Shown piece after piece: positions 46,184 through 55,504 of a stretch of DNA of 64,000 bases (within the stretch, counting starts at the first letter, position 1; every line of letters starts with the position of its first letter). The stretch covers positions 1 to 64,000 of the forward strand of contig JAYWIG010000039.1 of assembly GCA_043789035.1 (NCBI GenBank), read 5' to 3'. Both the position numbers and the translations under genes were made by a program. The stretch comes from JAYWIG01 sp043789035. Lineage in GTDB: Bacteria; Pseudomonadota; Gammaproteobacteria; Burkholderiales; Burkholderiaceae_E. Under the pieces are notes generated by a model, which made no database searches, was not told the DNA's origin, and was given only the letters and a program-made list of their open reading frames with translations.

Positions 46184-48349
46184 CTAACTAGGAGCCCCTC
46201 GCACCTCGAATCTCACCTGTTCAAGCAATGCGCCACTTTGGCTATGTAAGGCCAGGCTATGCTTACCGACCGCCAACTTCCAAGCCATCGCATTCGGGTA
46301 GTTCTTACCATTGAGCCGCCATTGCGCATTGGCCGGTGTAGAAGTACCAGAAGTAAATCGAATCACCTGCTTCGTCAACGGAATGTCTGGATCGATGGCA
46401 TAAATCGCGCCATCAACTGGATAGGCAATTAAACGGCTAGCTCTATTGGCTTGGCTTACTAAGCGAATTTCTTTGGTCTGCGTTCCAGCCAAAAACAATT
46501 CGTTACGCTCTGGTTCGGAAACGCCCACGAACGAAATCGGTTGGGTCACCACTAGTGCAGGCGGCAATGCACGAGTTGAATTCAACGCAACCCCGCTATG
46601 CACAAACCGCATCATGCCATTCCAAATCGGCGCAGCACCACTCACACCTGAAACACCGCGCATGGGTGTGCCACTGGCATTACCCACCCAAACTCCCACG
46701 GTAAATCTCTCACTAAACCCAATGCACCAGTTATCACGCATGTCTTTGCTAGTGCCCGTTTTTACAGAGGCGCGAAACGGTAAACGCAAAGCGCTATCCA
46801 AGCCAAAGGTTGATGCTCTGGCTTCATTGTCGCTCAACATATCGCTCACAATGTAGGCCACCTCGGCCGACATCACTCTTTTGCTCTCATTCGTAGTTGG
46901 CAAGAAACTTGGTGGCGACATCAAACCACCGTTAGCTAAAGCTCGATAGGCGTTCGTCAAATCGATCAAGCGCACGTCTGCGCTCCCCAAGGCAAGGCTG
47001 TATCCGTAGAAGCCCCCGTCATGCGAAACAGATTGCAACCCAATGTGTCGTAAGGAGTTCGCAAACTCATCAATATCGAGCATTGCCAGGGTTCGCACCG
47101 CTGGCACATTTAAAGAACTAGCCAGCGCCTTGCGTACGCTTACCCAACCTTTGTAGTCTTCGCTGTAATTGCGTGGCACATATTGCGCATCGGCAGTGCG
47201 AATGGCAAAAGCAGAATCATCAATGAGCGATGCGGCCGTAAGCTTTTTCTTCTCAATCGCCATGGCATATAAAAACGGCTTGAGTGTGGAGCCAGCTTGC
47301 CTAAGCGAAGCCGCAGCATCAAATTGCGCAGCTCGGGAGAAATCCCCGCTTGAACCTACATAGGCAAGCACTTGCCCAGTCGCGTTATCGAGAACCACCA
47401 CGGCACCGTCTTCAACGCCACGGTTAACTAACTCGCGAAGCTGTTCTGCCAATGCTTGTTGAGCATGCTTTTGAGTCGGTAAATCAATACTCGTTTGTAG
47501 AGTTTTACCACTTACCAGTGTTTGGGTAGCTTTTAGGCGTTGGGCAACGTGCGGCACGAAGTTGTCATCATGCCGCTGAACATAGGGCTTATTTAAACGA
47601 GCAATCGGCATATCTTGCGGCTCGCAATGCTCGGCAAGGTGAAGGTACAAACGGCATGCCCGCTTAGCCACTAACGCAGGCTTGGCTTGAGGCGCTGCGA
47701 TCAAACTCGCTAATACGGCGGATTCCCGGTGGGTAAGGCCAACGGCACTCTTCGCAAAGAATGCTTGGGCAGCAGCTTCAATACCCCGTTGCTCGCCGCG
47801 ATAGTAAATTGTATTGAGGTAGGCTTCAAGAAGTTCGTTTTTACTCGCCTGATTTTCCAACTGCCATGCCGAACGCATTTGCTGCAGTTTCGCCCAGAAA
47901 TTCCTCCTAGAACGTTGGCCCTGCGATTGAACAGAATCGGCCAAGATTTGACCCACGAGCTGCATTGATATCGTACTGGCGCCACGTCTAGCCTTTGAAC
48001 CTGTGAGCAATGCATAGGTGTTCTGCCCAACCGCTGCAGCAGTAGCGACAAAATCGACACCGCCGTGAGAATAAAAATTCTTATCCTCCGCTAACAATAC
48101 TGCGCTCACCAAAGCGGGTGACACTTTGCTTAAAGGCACCCATTCCAAACGTCGTTCATTTTCGTTTAATCGAATCGTATGTAGCGCTTGTCCTTGCCTG
48201 TCCATTAAGTAAGCATTCGATGACGGGGCTACCTCAGCTGTCGGCAAACGCAATACTTTAGGTTGCGTTTGCCATGCCGCCAGAGCGACAACAACCGTTG
48301 TAAGGCAACCACCTAAAACTATAAGACCCTTGCTTGGCATCGACATCAT
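46184..48349 (-). CDS. pbpC: Penicillin-binding protein 1C
   Basis: About 721-residue bifunctional peptidoglycan synthase. An N-terminal membrane helix is followed by the GT51 transglycosylase domain (LLAEDKNFYSHGGVDF, RRGASTISMQLVGQ) and the transpeptidase domain with SxxK in AGSTLKPFLYAMAI, SLN (SSLNVPAVR) and KTGTS. The C-terminal PBP1C biPBP domain ends with EVRGAPS. ATGs at 48349, 48346 and 48340 are all possible; the first overlaps the upstream stop (ATGA). It is coupled to the alpha-2-macroglobulin gene, as in E. coli yfhM-pbpC, which is thought to form an envelope defence/repair pair. Confidence 0.94.
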   Translation of the reverse strand: MMSMPSKGLIVLGGCLTTVVVALAAWQTQPKVLRLPTAEVAPSSNAYLMDRQGQALHTIRLNENERRLEWVPLSKVSPALVSAVLLAEDKNFYSHGGVDFVATAAAVGQNTYALLTGSKARRGASTISMQLVGQILADSVQSQGQRSRRNFWAKLQQMRSAWQLENQASKNELLEAYLNTIYYRGEQRGIEAAAQAFFAKSAVGLTHRESAVLASLIAAPQAKPALVAKRACRLYLHLAEHCEPQDMPIARLNKPYVQRHDDNFVPHVAQRLKATQTLVSGKTLQTSIDLPTQKHAQQALAEQLRELVNRGVEDGAVVVLDNATGQVLAYVGSSGDFSRAAQFDAAASLRQAGSTLKPFLYAMAIEKKKLTAASLIDDSAFAIRTADAQYVPRNYSEDYKGWVSVRKALASSLNVPAVRTLAMLDIDEFANSLRHIGLQSVSHDGGFYGYSLALGSADVRLIDLTNAYRALANGGLMSPPSFLPTTNESKRVMSAEVAYIVSDMLSDNEARASTFGLDSALRLPFRASVKTGTSKDMRDNWCIGFSERFTVGVWVGNASGTPMRGVSGVSGAAPIWNGMMRFVHSGVALNSTRALPPALVVTQPISFVGVSEPERNELFLAGTQTKEIRLVSQANRASRLIAYPVDGAIYAIDPDIPLTKQVIRFTSGTSTPANAQWRLNGKNYPNAMAWKLAVGKHSLALHSQSGALLEQVRFEVRGAPS

Positions 48350-51300
48350 TTGGCCACCACTGTCCAATCCGCATTCGGCAGCAACCCATATACGCTAGGC
48401 TTATACATGGCTTCGATCCTACTCGCTGGCACCTTCAATACACCGGCTTGCGATACCCGGAAGGTATAGCTCAAGGTTGTGACACCTTTTGGCAAGTACT
48501 CATAAAACGCGCGATAAGAATCGAAACGTTGCTCCTCGAATGCCAACCATGCATAACTCCTGCGCGAACCATCATTACTCGGTTTGCTCGCCGCTTCGCT
48601 GCTCTTTTTCAACTCCACTTCACTAGCCCGCAAGCTGCCTAAAATGCTTGCGCCTGCAGGGATGGTGTCCGACATTGCCACCCAAGTCATGCTCTGTGCG
48701 GCATCAATGGTTAGCTCCACTCGATAAACATCACCCACAGTCACCTTACCCGCTTGGGCCTGCGAAACCGGGATAAGTTTCTTAGCCAGCTTAAAGCCTT
48801 GGTCAACGGCACCTTGGACGGGAATAGCAGCTACCACCATCACAGTGGCATAGGGGCGACCGGTACCTTGGTGCTTAATGTCAAGTCGATCTGCCCGGGC
48901 TCCATTAGCTTGCCCTGCAGCAGTTACTTCCTTGTCTGAAGGCCAAGGCACTTCTAATTGCTTAGCAGAGTTAGGGCCACCAGCCACTGTGGCTGTAAGC
49001 CACGCACTAGTTGCCGTTCTTGCTCCCAAATCGACAGTGGTGGAACCAGTCACGGCATCACGCTCAAAGCCTTGCGCATATTTCTCTAACGCAAAACTAC
49101 CCCACAAATTGGCTGTGGTTGTACCCCATGCGCCATTACGCTGCCTAGCCATCAGACCTTGCATCAATCTAGGCATGTCTTGCAACCATTCAGCTAAGAG
49201 CGCTGGCGAACTTTCACGGCTATCCATGATCGCGTACAGCAGTTTCGCAGCGTTAGTATCGCTACTGGCCATCATCCACCACCAGTCATCCCTGCCCTCG
49301 TTGTCGAAAGTCATCTCCATGCCGACCATACGCATGCGATTCCGCAATACACCATAGCCTTGGGCTAACCATTGTTCTTTTTGCTTGGTCCTAGCGGCAT
49401 CAAACTTCATTCGCGCCACCACCGATACCCAATCAATCACCTGCGATGTTGGCCATTTCGCCATACTCTCTGCAGACGCATCAATCACTGAAAGCATGGC
49501 CGGTGTTGCTCTACCGTGTAAGGTAAGCGCTTCAATCGCTGTTAGCAATCGAGCTGAATCGACACCAACAAAACTACTCGGGCTGTACAAATCGCGTCGT
49601 AACTTGCCTTGAGCAAACAAGCTCAAGGCATTCAACATGCGCTCTAATGGCTCCTCCGGTATTACCCATTTACCCGCATGCGCGGCAGAAATAACATAGG
49701 CTGTCAGTACATCACTGCCTTGGGTTCGTTCCGACGGATAGTAGGCAGCCAAACCATCTTTATCTAAATAAGTTGGCAAGGTATCGGAAATGATTTTCCA
49801 CAACGGCGCGCTGCGCATGCCCACCGCTTTGGAGGTGCGCTGCTCAAGGCAATAAAACGGATACTCATCAAAGTATCTTTTCACACCCGCCGTTGCAAAC
49901 CCAAGCTTCTCAGTAAACTCCACTCGTACTTGGCTTCGGCCAGAAATACCACCAACTGGTGCTTTCACTGGTATCGATTGCGGGCCATCAACGCGAACCA
50001 ACTGGGCTGCAACAATGCCATTGGCCACAAAGGGCTTCACCACTTGAGTCACTGTAAGCTCGTCACTCCGCTGGCCCGAGGTCGCTCTTAACAGCCACTT
50101 CAAGTCACCCAATATCGAAGCACTATCCTGCTCTGCTGCATAGTTCACAGGCCAATTCACCTGCTGGTTAGCTTGCGCCGGTAGCTCAATGGCTTGCTCG
50201 AAACTAAATTTTCCAGCAGCGGCTTTGAATTGCACGGTAAGTGGCGCATTCGTCGTGTTTCGCAAAGTAGCGCTGGCGGTAATCTGGTCGCCTTCTCTCA
50301 CCAATGGCGGTAAGCCAGAAATGATTTGCAAGTCTTTAGTCACATCGAACGCAGTCGAACCCGTACCAACTAGATCGTCGCCCGATTCTGCAAACACCAT
50401 CACCCTGAATCGCGTCAAGGAATCATTGGCTTTAAATTTAATCTGCGCTTTGCCTTCGCTATCTAGCACCACATCCGGGTTCCAATAGGCAAGCGTATCC
50501 AACATTTCACGGGTTGCACCACGTCCGCCACCTCCGCCGGGGGCTTGGGCTTTCAATCCAAAGTGGCGTTTACCTATCACTAGCATTTGCGCGGTCGATG
50601 TTTGCACACCATAGCTTCGATTGCGCCACAAACCAGCCACCAAATCCCAGCTATCGTTGGCTTTCAGTTCTAGCAATGCCTCATCAACCACGGCTACAGC
50701 GATACGCGAAGGTGTTTTATCTCTCGCTTTCATGCCTTGCACTTGCACCATGGCAGTAACTTCTTGCCTCGGTTCTACCTTCAGCATTGAAGGCATCACA
50801 GTGACTTTTAACGATTGCGTTGCAGGCACTTTTATTTCGGTTAAACCAATTCGAAAACTAGGCTTGGCCAAATCAACCATTGCAGTGGCAGGCAACAGCG
50901 ATTGTTTTCTAGACTTCCACCATTGCAAGGGCGACTTCCAACCCCAAGTAAAGAAACTACCCCAACTCAAAGGTTCCAAGCGAGGGCGAATCGCGAGAAC
51001 CGAGACCATAACGTTCGGGGCATATTCTGCCTTTATTGGCACTTCAATCGTCGGGTTGCCGCGATTCAGTTCCATCACAAACGCCTCAATAATTCCTTCA
51101 CGTTCGACAGAAACCAATGCCGTTGCTTTCTCGAACGGCATCAATAGTTGAAACCGTGCGTTCTCACCAGCAACTACCGTGCGCTTCTCTGGAATCAAAT
51201 CAATTCGGTCACTATCGCCTTGCTCATACCAAGATGTATCGCTGGCCTCATCCCCGCCATAGTTGTAGGACCAAACCTGCTTACCTGCATTAGCTTCTTG

Positions 51301-54300
51301 GCCATTGCTATCTTTAGCAGTAGCAAGCAAAAGTAGGTTTGCACTTGAATTGCGCTCTTTATTGTCTAGACTGGCTTTTGCAATCGTGCAATTCAACATC
51401 CCTTTTGCATCTGTCTTGCCACTACATACCTCGCCAAGCGCTTTGTATTCGGTATTGTTTTCATATCGATAAAAGCCGCCAACGGTTCGATTGCGAACAC
51501 TCGTCGTTGTCTTGACAAAACCGTCAACGCTGACTGCCACACCTGCTATTGGTTTACCTGCTGGAGACAGCGCAATGATCTGATGCGTCCTATCCTTACC
51601 AGCCCACCAATCGCTGCCTTTAAAACCTAGCACTAAATGAGCTGGCCACACCACCGCACTATTCGATATGGTTTGAATCTCACCATTAGGGTCAGGGTAG
51701 TTTACTTCCACCCTTATGCTTTGAGCTTCTGAAAATACCGTAGGCTTGGCATTCAATAGCAACTTACCCGCACCGTTGGCGTCTAGCTTCAACTCCTTCT
51801 TATCAGCTAAAAGAACACTATCGGTCTGCCCTCTTAACTTTTTTAACTTCTCGGGTATGGTTTGGATACTTGCATTACTCTCAGTTGCTTCATTTCTTTC
51901 TTCGTCTTCAATTCGAATTCCTAATTTCGATGCAACCCCACCAAAACTAAACTCAGGGTATTCAGAAAACCTTGGGTTGTATCGATTAGCCAACGCACTC
52001 ACTGTGGTCGATAGCCCAGCAGCAGCCCCACCATTAATGAAATTCATTTGCACAGCCACGTCATTGCCGGATTTCACATCAATCACGCCGCGCATCGTTG
52101 GTAAGCGAAATTCAGCGACCTGAAAACCGCCAAGATCAACCGAATTGACCCCAGCGCCATTATCGAGTTCGCTCGTGTTGCTTGTATTCGCTTTTACGGC
52201 GCGTACCGAATACATACCTAACCTTGCCTGAGCGGGAATTGACCATTCAGATGTTGCCGTGCCACCCTTCTTGTCATGCGTTAGCCACTTAATGGGCACG
52301 GTATAGGTTTGTTCCGAACCTTGATGGGCAATTTCAATTGTTGTAAAACCATTCATAATCTCCGCACCGGGGCGAGCTAGGCCAGCCGCAACTGCTTTTC
52401 GGAACATGTGCTTCATATGCACCACTTCGCCTTGGCGCAACAAGTTGCGAGCGAAGATCGTGTGCCCAAACAATGCCTCTTCCGGGCTACTGCCATAACT
52501 TGTACTCACGTTAAAGCGCCACGGTTCTATGCCCTCATTCCAGGTGCTTGAAACGAACGAGAAATCATTGTCTTTCCTTGCTGTAGCGACATACCAAGCA
52601 GCAGGCTGGTCGTAGCCTCCCTCATCCCTGGCATCTTCTACGGGGGCTTGCTTCGCCTTGCTATCGCTAGCTTTCGATTTTTCAGCAAACATTGCCGATA
52701 CTTTCTTACCCGCTGCCTCACACTTAGCAGGAGCAACTTTGGCTAAAGGCTCCGCAATCCGAGCAATACCATTTTTGTCAGTCACGCCTTTCCAAACACT
52801 GTCGCCCAAACAATTCAAAACATTGAGCTGCGCCTCGGGAATTACTTTGCCGGTTTCAAGTGACGTTACCCATACCAAGGCATTCTCACTGCTGAGTTTC
52901 AAATGCACCGCCATTCCAGTAACGAGCGCATAAGAGCGCACATACATTTTTCGATCAGTACCGTCTGCGCGTGGCTCTAAGATAGTCTTGCCCAGCACGT
53001 CGCTTTCGATTTCAACCCTGTGCAACCCAGGTTGCGTTAGCGGAATACCCATTACCTGCATAGATTGTGTCGTGGCCAAGGCGGGAACATTCAAAGGCTT
53101 CAACGCGCCGTCTTTTGCCAGAAGCGGTATCTGCCGAGTCGTGTATTCATTGCGGCTCTCAAACTCAGACATTTGCAGCCATTGAATCAACTTCGCGTCA
53201 TCAGAAGTGCTTTCAGAACGAATCGACAAACCATCTTTTTGGCCAAGGTTTCGGATAGTCACGGGTAACGCGCCAATCTGACGCTCAACCACACCAAAAC
53301 TTGCAGAAAATTTCGCCAAGGGCGGCGCATTACCTGTCTTAAACTTCAGCGAATCGAGCGAGGTTTGAGTTAAGGTTCGACCGAACAAATCGATTAAACC
53401 TTTGCCCGGCACCACCGTGTATTGCATGCTTTCCTCAAACGGCGGCTTAAACTCAACCGACGTTATCTCGTCACCGTCTCTAGCGCCAACTGTCGCCTTA
53501 ATCACTTGGCCCTTTGCTGATTTCAGCACAATCTCCTTTGCATCCTTCACGCTCACAGGGGTTGAAAAAACCAGGCTCACCGGCCTGACGGGAATACACG
53601 GCCGATTTGCCTGCTCTCGCTCACAAGTCATGGAAGCGCGAAACGCTGGTTGGGTTGAATACTCGATGGCCTTACCCCACACAATATTCACTCGCGCATC
53701 TTCCCCTAATGGCCGCGCACAACGCGCCACCGCCAACCGAGCCGTATCTAACCCCCTAGGCAATTGCTTCTTCAACGCATCGACAACTGCCTTAGCCTCT
53801 TCAGGCTTCACCAGTTGTAAATCGATGCGCTCACCAAACTTCGAACTACTGCAATAGGGTTTACCCGCCTTAAACGCATCGGCAATTGAAACGTTCGACG
53901 GTACGTTGGTTTGCAACACAAAAATCTGATTTTCATCGATGCGCTCATAGCTATCTGGCCACGCACGAATAACTACCGGTTGCGCACTTGCAAACTTAAA
54001 CGTTACAGGTTTAAAGCCAGGGTTATTGGCCAAACTCACCACCGCTTCGCATTGGCTGCCTGCAGCAATAGGCTCCGCAAAACTCGCTTCCCACTGTTCG
54101 CCAGTCGCCCACCGCGCCCGCACCAACGGCATTTTCTGCCCATTGCAAACCACGCTCACCGGAATGTTGGACTTTTCACCCAATGCAGAGACATTTGTAT
54201 TGAAGCGAACGCTGGTTTGTTCGATCAGCGCATCAACGCCCGTAGGCGTAAATTTTTCGATGCGTATTTGTGTAGGCGAAGGTGCTTGCGCGAAGGAATA

Positions 54301-54363
54301 CCCAGTCAATAAACCAAGAGTGAGAAACGCGCCAGCGAGGGGAGAAAATTGAATCTTCATCAT
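48346..54363 (-). CDS. Bacterial alpha-2-macroglobulin family protein
   Basis: 2005-residue periplasmic protein. A signal peptide (ends near SFAQA, residue 27) has no lipobox cysteine, so it is probably not a lipoprotein, unlike E. coli YfhM. Repeated beta-sandwich MG domains fill most of the length; a VAVVDEALLEL/GGGGGRGATREMLDTLAYWNPDVVL section leads to the A2M domain. The thioester motif CLEQ is at 49840-49851 (about residue 1505), so protease trapping should be possible. The complement-like helical domain and C-terminal receptor-like domain follow. Longer than E. coli YfhM (about 1650). It is coupled to pbpC. Confidence 0.9.
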   Translation of the reverse strand: MMKIQFSPLAGAFLTLGLLTGYSFAQAPSPTQIRIEKFTPTGVDALIEQTSVRFNTNVSALGEKSNIPVSVVCNGQKMPLVRARWATGEQWEASFAEPIAAGSQCEAVVSLANNPGFKPVTFKFASAQPVVIRAWPDSYERIDENQIFVLQTNVPSNVSIADAFKAGKPYCSSSKFGERIDLQLVKPEEAKAVVDALKKQLPRGLDTARLAVARCARPLGEDARVNIVWGKAIEYSTQPAFRASMTCEREQANRPCIPVRPVSLVFSTPVSVKDAKEIVLKSAKGQVIKATVGARDGDEITSVEFKPPFEESMQYTVVPGKGLIDLFGRTLTQTSLDSLKFKTGNAPPLAKFSASFGVVERQIGALPVTIRNLGQKDGLSIRSESTSDDAKLIQWLQMSEFESRNEYTTRQIPLLAKDGALKPLNVPALATTQSMQVMGIPLTQPGLHRVEIESDVLGKTILEPRADGTDRKMYVRSYALVTGMAVHLKLSSENALVWVTSLETGKVIPEAQLNVLNCLGDSVWKGVTDKNGIARIAEPLAKVAPAKCEAAGKKVSAMFAEKSKASDSKAKQAPVEDARDEGGYDQPAAWYVATARKDNDFSFVSSTWNEGIEPWRFNVSTSYGSSPEEALFGHTIFARNLLRQGEVVHMKHMFRKAVAAGLARPGAEIMNGFTTIEIAHQGSEQTYTVPIKWLTHDKKGGTATSEWSIPAQARLGMYSVRAVKANTSNTSELDNGAGVNSVDLGGFQVAEFRLPTMRGVIDVKSGNDVAVQMNFINGGAAAGLSTTVSALANRYNPRFSEYPEFSFGGVASKLGIRIEDEERNEATESNASIQTIPEKLKKLRGQTDSVLLADKKELKLDANGAGKLLLNAKPTVFSEAQSIRVEVNYPDPNGEIQTISNSAVVWPAHLVLGFKGSDWWAGKDRTHQIIALSPAGKPIAGVAVSVDGFVKTTTSVRNRTVGGFYRYENNTEYKALGEVCSGKTDAKGMLNCTIAKASLDNKERNSSANLLLLATAKDSNGQEANAGKQVWSYNYGGDEASDTSWYEQGDSDRIDLIPEKRTVVAGENARFQLLMPFEKATALVSVEREGIIEAFVMELNRGNPTIEVPIKAEYAPNVMVSVLAIRPRLEPLSWGSFFTWGWKSPLQWWKSRKQSLLPATAMVDLAKPSFRIGLTEIKVPATQSLKVTVMPSMLKVEPRQEVTAMVQVQGMKARDKTPSRIAVAVVDEALLELKANDSWDLVAGLWRNRSYGVQTSTAQMLVIGKRHFGLKAQAPGGGGGRGATREMLDTLAYWNPDVVLDSEGKAQIKFKANDSLTRFRVMVFAESGDDLVGTGSTAFDVTKDLQIISGLPPLVREGDQITASATLRNTTNAPLTVQFKAAAGKFSFEQAIELPAQANQQVNWPVNYAAEQDSASILGDLKWLLRATSGQRSDELTVTQVVKPFVANGIVAAQLVRVDGPQSIPVKAPVGGISGRSQVRVEFTEKLGFATAGVKRYFDEYPFYCLEQRTSKAVGMRSAPLWKIISDTLPTYLDKDGLAAYYPSERTQGSDVLTAYVISAAHAGKWVIPEEPLERMLNALSLFAQGKLRRDLYSPSSFVGVDSARLLTAIEALTLHGRATPAMLSVIDASAESMAKWPTSQVIDWVSVVARMKFDAARTKQKEQWLAQGYGVLRNRMRMVGMEMTFDNEGRDDWWWMMASSDTNAAKLLYAIMDSRESSPALLAEWLQDMPRLMQGLMARQRNGAWGTTTANLWGSFALEKYAQGFERDAVTGSTTVDLGARTATSAWLTATVAGGPNSAKQLEVPWPSDKEVTAAGQANGARADRLDIKHQGTGRPYATVMVVAAIPVQGAVDQGFKLAKKLIPVSQAQAGKVTVGDVYRVELTIDAAQSMTWVAMSDTIPAGASILGSLRASEVELKKSSEAASKPSNDGSRRSYAWLAFEEQRFDSYRAFYEYLPKGVTTLSYTFRVSQAGVLKVPASRIEAMYKPSVYGLLPNADWTVVAK

Positions 54364-54729
54364 TAATCCTGATATGCAAATCGACCTAGCTCACCCGAAC
54401 GGTTACGGCGAAGAAGGCAACAATTGGCAGGTAAGCGTAGCGCATAAAAACTTCTATGTCGTCAATGTTTTAATAAGATCGGCAGTACAGACATTTATAA
54501 TAGCAACCAGTAATCTCGCAAAACAGCGGGTTCTAGGAATCTATAGGGGGTGCGTCGGAATTTTTCTTCCGGGCTCAAGTTGCTTAACTGCTTGCCCAGG
54601 CAAACCTACTTACACCAAATTGCCACGGCCAGATTAGAGAACCTTAAAGCGCAATAGGACAGGCTTCGCAGAAAAGCAAAGAGCCGTGCTGATGTTCAAT
54701 CTGAATCGGCTCTAAGTAAGTCAAGGGTG
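54364..54729. other. Intergenic region before the alpha-2-macroglobulin gene
   Basis: No convincing gene. An 87-codon frame on the plus strand (54374-54637) has no ribosome-binding site and no recognisable product. The right part holds a terminator for the minus-strand hydrolase gene (separate entry). The left part should contain the alpha-2-macroglobulin/pbpC promoter on the minus strand. AGGA lies just before its start codons. Confidence 0.5.
54671..54713 (-). terminator. Terminator-like hairpin after the alpha/beta-hydrolase gene
   Basis: On the minus strand a 7-bp stem (AGAGCCG and CGGCTCT, at 54707-54713 and 54680-54686) with a 20-base loop is followed by TTTGCTTTTC. The large loop makes it weaker than the other terminators in the window, but the position just after the hydrolase stop fits. 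Confidence 0.6.
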
Positions 54730-55473
54730 TTACGCCAAACCCATCAACAACCTAACCAGCTCCTCCGGCGCACTAACCATAGCATCATGCCCCGTTTGCA
54801 ACTCGGTCAAATCCCAACCGCCGCCCCAAAACTTCTCGTCACGCACCCGTAACCGGCTTGGTGCGATACCTGGCGATGCTGGTGCCACACAATCGTAAAA
54901 GTAGCGTGGCAACCTCGCTAACCTTGCAATATCGAATTGCAAAGGTTGTAGATAAGTACCCAAAGGCTGCGGCCGTTGCCTGCGATTCACCCAATCAGCA
55001 TCTGCACCTTCCAACCCAAAGCCAGATGCGGGCGGAACTGCAATACCCTTTAAGGGATGGCCCATCGCACTCTCGGTTCTGGCCTTCACCATATCCGGGT
55101 TTTGGGTGCTCGACCAAGACTCACCTGGCAATGGCAATATCGCATCGACATACACAAGCTTAGCAACCTTGGGATTCTCGTTTTTGGCTTCATATGCAGC
55201 CATCAATCGATCGGCAGTGCCGGTGATAACCATGCCGCCATAACTGTGGCCTACCAAGATAGGTTGAGTTAACTCTTCGTTAGCAATGAGAGCGAGAACA
55301 TCGGCAATATGTGTATCTAAATTAATATTGGGCGATAACTGGTGCGATCTATCGCCAACCCCAGTTAAGGTCAGCGCGTGAGCTTTATGCCCAGCTTTAA
55401 TCAACGCAGGCAATATTCTTTGCCAACACCAACCACCATGCCAAGCACCATGCACTAAAACAAACTCAGCCAT
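54730..55473 (-). CDS. Alpha/beta-hydrolase, MES/HNL-like esterase
   Basis: 247-residue cytoplasmic esterase. FVLVHGAWHGGWCWQRILPAL is the family N-terminus, the nucleophile Ser is in LVGHSYGGMVI, and the C-terminal histidine is in QTGHDAMVSAPEEL. The sequence type is like plant methyl-esterase/hydroxynitrile-lyase relatives often found in proteobacteria; the substrate is unknown. It is preceded by the tannase-family gene on the same strand, 31 bases upstream, so the two may be co-expressed for ester breakdown. Confidence 0.85.
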   Translation of the reverse strand: MAEFVLVHGAWHGGWCWQRILPALIKAGHKAHALTLTGVGDRSHQLSPNINLDTHIADVLALIANEELTQPILVGHSYGGMVITGTADRLMAAYEAKNENPKVAKLVYVDAILPLPGESWSSTQNPDMVKARTESAMGHPLKGIAVPPASGFGLEGADADWVNRRQRPQPLGTYLQPLQFDIARLARLPRYFYDCVAPASPGIAPSRLRVRDEKFWGGGWDLTELQTGHDAMVSAPEELVRLLMGLA

Positions 55474-55504
55474 TTTTGTCTACCCTATCTACACTATGTA
55501 TCTT

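Noticed and set aside
48346..54363. Many long plus-strand frames inside the alpha-2-macroglobulin gene.
   Set aside because: They are antisense shadows: no ribosome-binding sites, no domains, and they lie wholly opposite a well-supported gene.
54374..54637. 87-codon open frame in the gap before the alpha-2-macroglobulin gene.
   Set aside because: No ribosome-binding site, no signal peptide or domain, and a composition unlike neighbouring proteins.
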